A stretch of 33,287 nucleotides of DNA from assembly GCF_004348985.1 (NCBI RefSeq), contig NZ_SMKW01000096.1, positions 1-33,287 on the forward strand, written 5' to 3'. This document shows positions 31,217 to 33,287 of the stretch, in pieces. The notes below the pieces were generated by a model. The model made no database searches, had not been told where the DNA came from, and saw only the letters and a program-made list of their open reading frames with translations. Origin of the DNA: Saccharopolyspora elongata (lineage in GTDB: Bacteria; Actinomycetota; Actinomycetes; Mycobacteriales; Pseudonocardiaceae). The position numbers were made by a program, and so were the translations under genes. How positions within the stretch are numbered: position 1 is the stretch's first letter; each line of letters opens with the position of its first letter.

Positions 31217-32209
31217 ATGTCAACCTTGACTGAAGTCGCCCACACATTGGTCTCTAATGGACGCGGGATTCTCGCTGCCGATGAGAGCATCGGAACGATG
31301 TCGTCGCGACTGGAAAGCGTCGGAGTGGAGCCGACGGAGGAGAACCGGCGCGTTTATCGCGAATTGATCGTCACCACCCCCAAGCTGTCCGATTCGGTCA
31401 GCGGAATCATCCTCGCCGACGAGACTCTTCGCCAGAATCTGTCCAATGGGCAGACTTTTCCCGAGGCTCTCGCGGATATCGGGGTTCTCGCTGGCATCAA
31501 GGTCGATACCGGAGCCAAGCCGCTGGCGGGGGCCCCGAACGAAAAGGTCACGGAAGGCCTCGACGGGTTGCGCGAACGAGTCGGGGAGTACCGGCGCCTC
31601 GGGGCGACCTTCGCCAAGTGGCGCGCGGTATTCACGATCGGCGCCGGCCTGCCCACGAACCGTGCGGTGCGAGCGAACGTGCACGCGCTGGCACGGTACG
31701 CCGGTCTCTGCCAGGAAGGCGGGCTGGTGCCCATCGTGGAACCCGAGGTGCTGATGGACGGCGGCCACTCGCTGGCGCAATGCCAGCAGGTGACGAGGGC
31801 GGTGCTGCGGTCGTTGTTCGACGAACTCGCTCTGATGCGGGTGGACTTCGACAGCATGATCCTGAAACCCAACATGGTGGTGGCGGGGAAGGACAGCTCG
31901 GAGCAGCCCGCCGTAGCAGAGGTCGCCCAGGCCACAGTGGACGCCCTGCGCGATACCGTGCCGCCCACTGTGCCGGGTGTCGCCTTCCTTTCCGGTGGCC
32001 AAAGCCCGGAAGTGGCGACGAACCATCTCGGGGCCATGCAGAACCTCGATCAGCTTCCGTGGGAGCTGACCTACTCGTTCGGACGGGCCCTGGTCGGGCC
32101 GGCTCTGGACACGTGGCGGGGCAACCACGGCAAGTGGGATGCCGCGCAGAAGGCGCTCTCCGAGCGAGCCGTCGCGAACGCCGCAGCACGCGCCGAGAGC
32201 AAAGGCTGA
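31217..32209 (+). CDS. Class I fructose-bisphosphate aldolase
   Basis: The 330-aa protein has GILAADES (17-24), GIKVDTGA with Lys95, FAKWRAVFTI with Lys134, IVEPEVLMDG, and the Schiff-base Lys217 in MILKPNMVV, the eukaryote-like class I set. It cleaves fructose 1,6-bisphosphate to triose phosphates and thereby takes carbon out of the RuMP cycle. The ATG has GAGGAGG somewhat far upstream (about 12 bases). It is preceded by element R3 and followed by its own terminator. Confidence 0.96.
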   Translation: MSTLTEVAHTLVSNGRGILAADESIGTMSSRLESVGVEPTEENRRVYRELIVTTPKLSDSVSGIILADETLRQNLSNGQTFPEALADIGVLAGIKVDTGAKPLAGAPNEKVTEGLDGLRERVGEYRRLGATFAKWRAVFTIGAGLPTNRAVRANVHALARYAGLCQEGGLVPIVEPEVLMDGGHSLAQCQQVTRAVLRSLFDELALMRVDFDSMILKPNMVVAGKDSSEQPAVAEVAQATVDALRDTVPPTVPGVAFLSGGQSPEVATNHLGAMQNLDQLPWELTYSFGRALVGPALDTWRGNHGKWDAAQKALSERAVANAAARAESKG

Positions 32210-32260
32210 TCGGCCGACGTTCCGGCCATGCGCGCCAGCGGCTTGAAATATAAGGAGCAC

Positions 32261-32295
32261 GGCCGGATCGGCAACATAGTCGCCGGTCCGGCCGG
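32261..32295 (+). terminator. Terminator after aldolase
   Basis: CGGCCGGATCGGC (32261-32273) pairs with GCCGGTCCGGCCG (32283-32295) over 13 bases with one G-T pair and a nine-base loop. CCTTTT follows shortly after. Confidence 0.75.
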
Positions 32296-32427
32296 TGTCC
32301 TAGTCCTTTTAGCCAACGTCCGCCCGAATACTCCGAATAAGGCCTGGTACAGGATCGTCGTCCACTCGAAGCCGGCAAAGCCGATCCGGCTCTGGACGGC
32401 GCCGCGAACACCGCAAAGGAGCGGATC

Positions 32428-33078
32428 GTGACCACATCAGACACAGCTGCAAAAGACCACGCGAGACCCGCGCACCAAGAACCTGAGCCGAGGCCGGGGC
32501 CACTGTCCGGTGACCCCGCGACCGTCGGCGTTCCCACGTTCATCGTGGGCTCGATCGCCCTTGGCTTGACTCTCGTCGGCTACGTGCCGTCCGCAGCGGT
32601 CGGAGCACCAGTGGCGATCATTCTCGCCGCTACCGGAATCGGCCAGCTCGTCGCCGCGGTCTGGGCAGCCGGGATCGGCCAAAGCGCGGTCGCATCCATT
32701 TTCGGCATCTTTACCGGATTCTGGCTCAGCTACGGCATCCTCGTGCTCGGATTGAGCCACGACTGGTTCAGCGTTCCCTCGGACAGCGCCACCACCACCC
32801 AGGCCCTATTCCTGATTTCGTGGTCGGTCATCGTGGCGCTCCTAACCCTGGCGACGCTGCGCCTTCCGGCCGCTTACACCTTGCTGTTCGCGCTGATCGA
32901 TGCTGCCCTCGCTCTCGTCCTGCTTGCGACACTGCAGGGCTCTGCGGAACTGAAAACCGCAGGTGGATACGTAGTCTTCACCTTTGCTGCTCTGGGCTGC
33001 TACCTGTTCCTCCATGTGATGTCGCTGTCGACAGGGGGCCGCGGGCTGCCGCTCGGCCGCCCGGTACTGGGCCGGTGA
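32428..33078 (+). CDS. GPR1/FUN34/YaaH (acetate/succinate) transporter-family protein
   Basis: The 216-aa membrane protein has a hydrophilic amino terminus of about 30 residues and then six hydrophobic helices. The first helix is preceded by DPATVGVPTFIVGSIALGL, a variant of the family's NPAPLGL signature. Such proteins take up acetate or succinate with protons, or form anion channels. The GTG at 32428 has AAAGGAG seven bases upstream. The signature is degenerate (no NPAP), so the substrate may differ. It has its own unit after the aldolase terminator. Confidence 0.78.
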   Translation: MTTSDTAAKDHARPAHQEPEPRPGPLSGDPATVGVPTFIVGSIALGLTLVGYVPSAAVGAPVAIILAATGIGQLVAAVWAAGIGQSAVASIFGIFTGFWLSYGILVLGLSHDWFSVPSDSATTTQALFLISWSVIVALLTLATLRLPAAYTLLFALIDAALALVLLATLQGSAELKTAGGYVVFTFAALGCYLFLHVMSLSTGGRGLPLGRPVLGR

Positions 33079-33135
33079 CAGTCTGGAAGCGCGAAGGCGG
33101 TACAAGACCGCCTCCGCCAATGTGAGGAGGAAGTG

Positions 33136-33287
33136 GTGCGTATTCCTGGGACAACGTTGCGAATTCTCCGACCTCGTCATACGCCTCATATCCCGACGGA
33201 GTTTCCGACCATGCATTCGCCACGTGAGTACGACTATCACGTCAGGCTTGCCGGAGACTTGACGAATCTTGCGCTTGAACAGCGCTG
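33136..33287 (+). CDS. 5' end of an unidentified ORF (runs off the window)
   Basis: A GTG at 33136 with GAGGAGGAAGTG immediately upstream opens a frame that continues to the window edge (about 50 codons; later part MHSPREYDYHVRLAGDLTN). A GTG one codon earlier (33133) or an ATG about 25 codons in are other possible starts. No family is recognised. It follows the transporter by 57 bases and may be in the same unit. Confidence 0.4.
   Translation, partial: MRIPGTTLRILRPRHTPHIPTEFPTMHSPREYDYHVRLAGDLTNLALEQR

Noticed and set aside
1..33287. tRNA, rRNA genes or a CRISPR array
   Set aside because: No cloverleaf-like segments with tRNA consensus boxes, no rRNA-like sequence and no regularly spaced direct repeats were seen by eye on either strand. 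A covariance-model scan would be decisive.

Overview
This window looks like chromosomal or plasmid DNA of a high-GC Gram-positive actinomycete. The evidence is GC-rich codon usage, frequent GTG starts, a mycobacterial-type RpiB and a class I aldolase. A family within Pseudonocardiales is plausible but cannot be fixed from the sequence alone. It reads as a methylotrophy island: a complete PQQ biosynthesis operon, a soluble PQQ-dependent alcohol dehydrogenase with the lanthanide-type active-site signature, and almost every enzyme of the ribulose monophosphate (RuMP) cycle of formaldehyde fixation.

Layout. 1-985: debris, with the end of an unidentified ORF, a 5'-truncated DDE transposase and the 3' end of a cytochrome P450 gene. 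986-2330 (minus): an orphan pqqA, a 100-aa unknown protein and an MntP-like pump. 2793-8777 (minus): a stress-protein remnant, then, in transcription order from 8777, pqqA-pqqB-pqqC-pqqD-pqqE and an M1-family zinc aminopeptidase, with overlapping or nearly touching reading frames. 9209-10660 (minus): a GAF-LytTR regulator. 10991-12694 (minus): an ABC-2 exporter preceded by a coupled 37-codon ORF. 13346-17117 (plus): a second, paralogous GAF-LytTR regulator, a 31-codon ORF and katG. 17565-20514 (plus): a cupredoxin-like protein, the PQQ alcohol dehydrogenase, a 68-aa cysteine-rich protein and a decayed second dehydrogenase copy. 20840-32209: the carbon-assimilation block, with rpiB (minus), hxlB-glpX-pfk (plus), an IS630-type remnant, an 80-aa orphan, the minus-strand run hps-rpe-110-aa unknown-tkt, and fructose-bisphosphate aldolase (plus). 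32428-33078: an acetate/succinate transporter-family protein, followed by the start of another ORF.

How it fits together (inference): the PQQ operon supplies the cofactor and the dehydrogenase oxidises methanol or another short alcohol to the aldehyde. Hps and Phi condense formaldehyde with ribulose 5-phosphate into fructose 6-phosphate. Pfk and aldolase cleave the hexose, and Tkt, Rpe, RpiB and GlpX regenerate ribulose 5-phosphate. KatG would remove peroxide. Three separate RuMP transcription units (hxlB, hps, aldolase) carry the same promoter/leader element of about 90-125 bp, which argues for a common regulon. The most unusual points are a PQQ dehydrogenase and partner protein without signal peptides in a Gram-positive RuMP organism, and an M1 peptidase sitting where other bacteria use the M16 protease PqqF.
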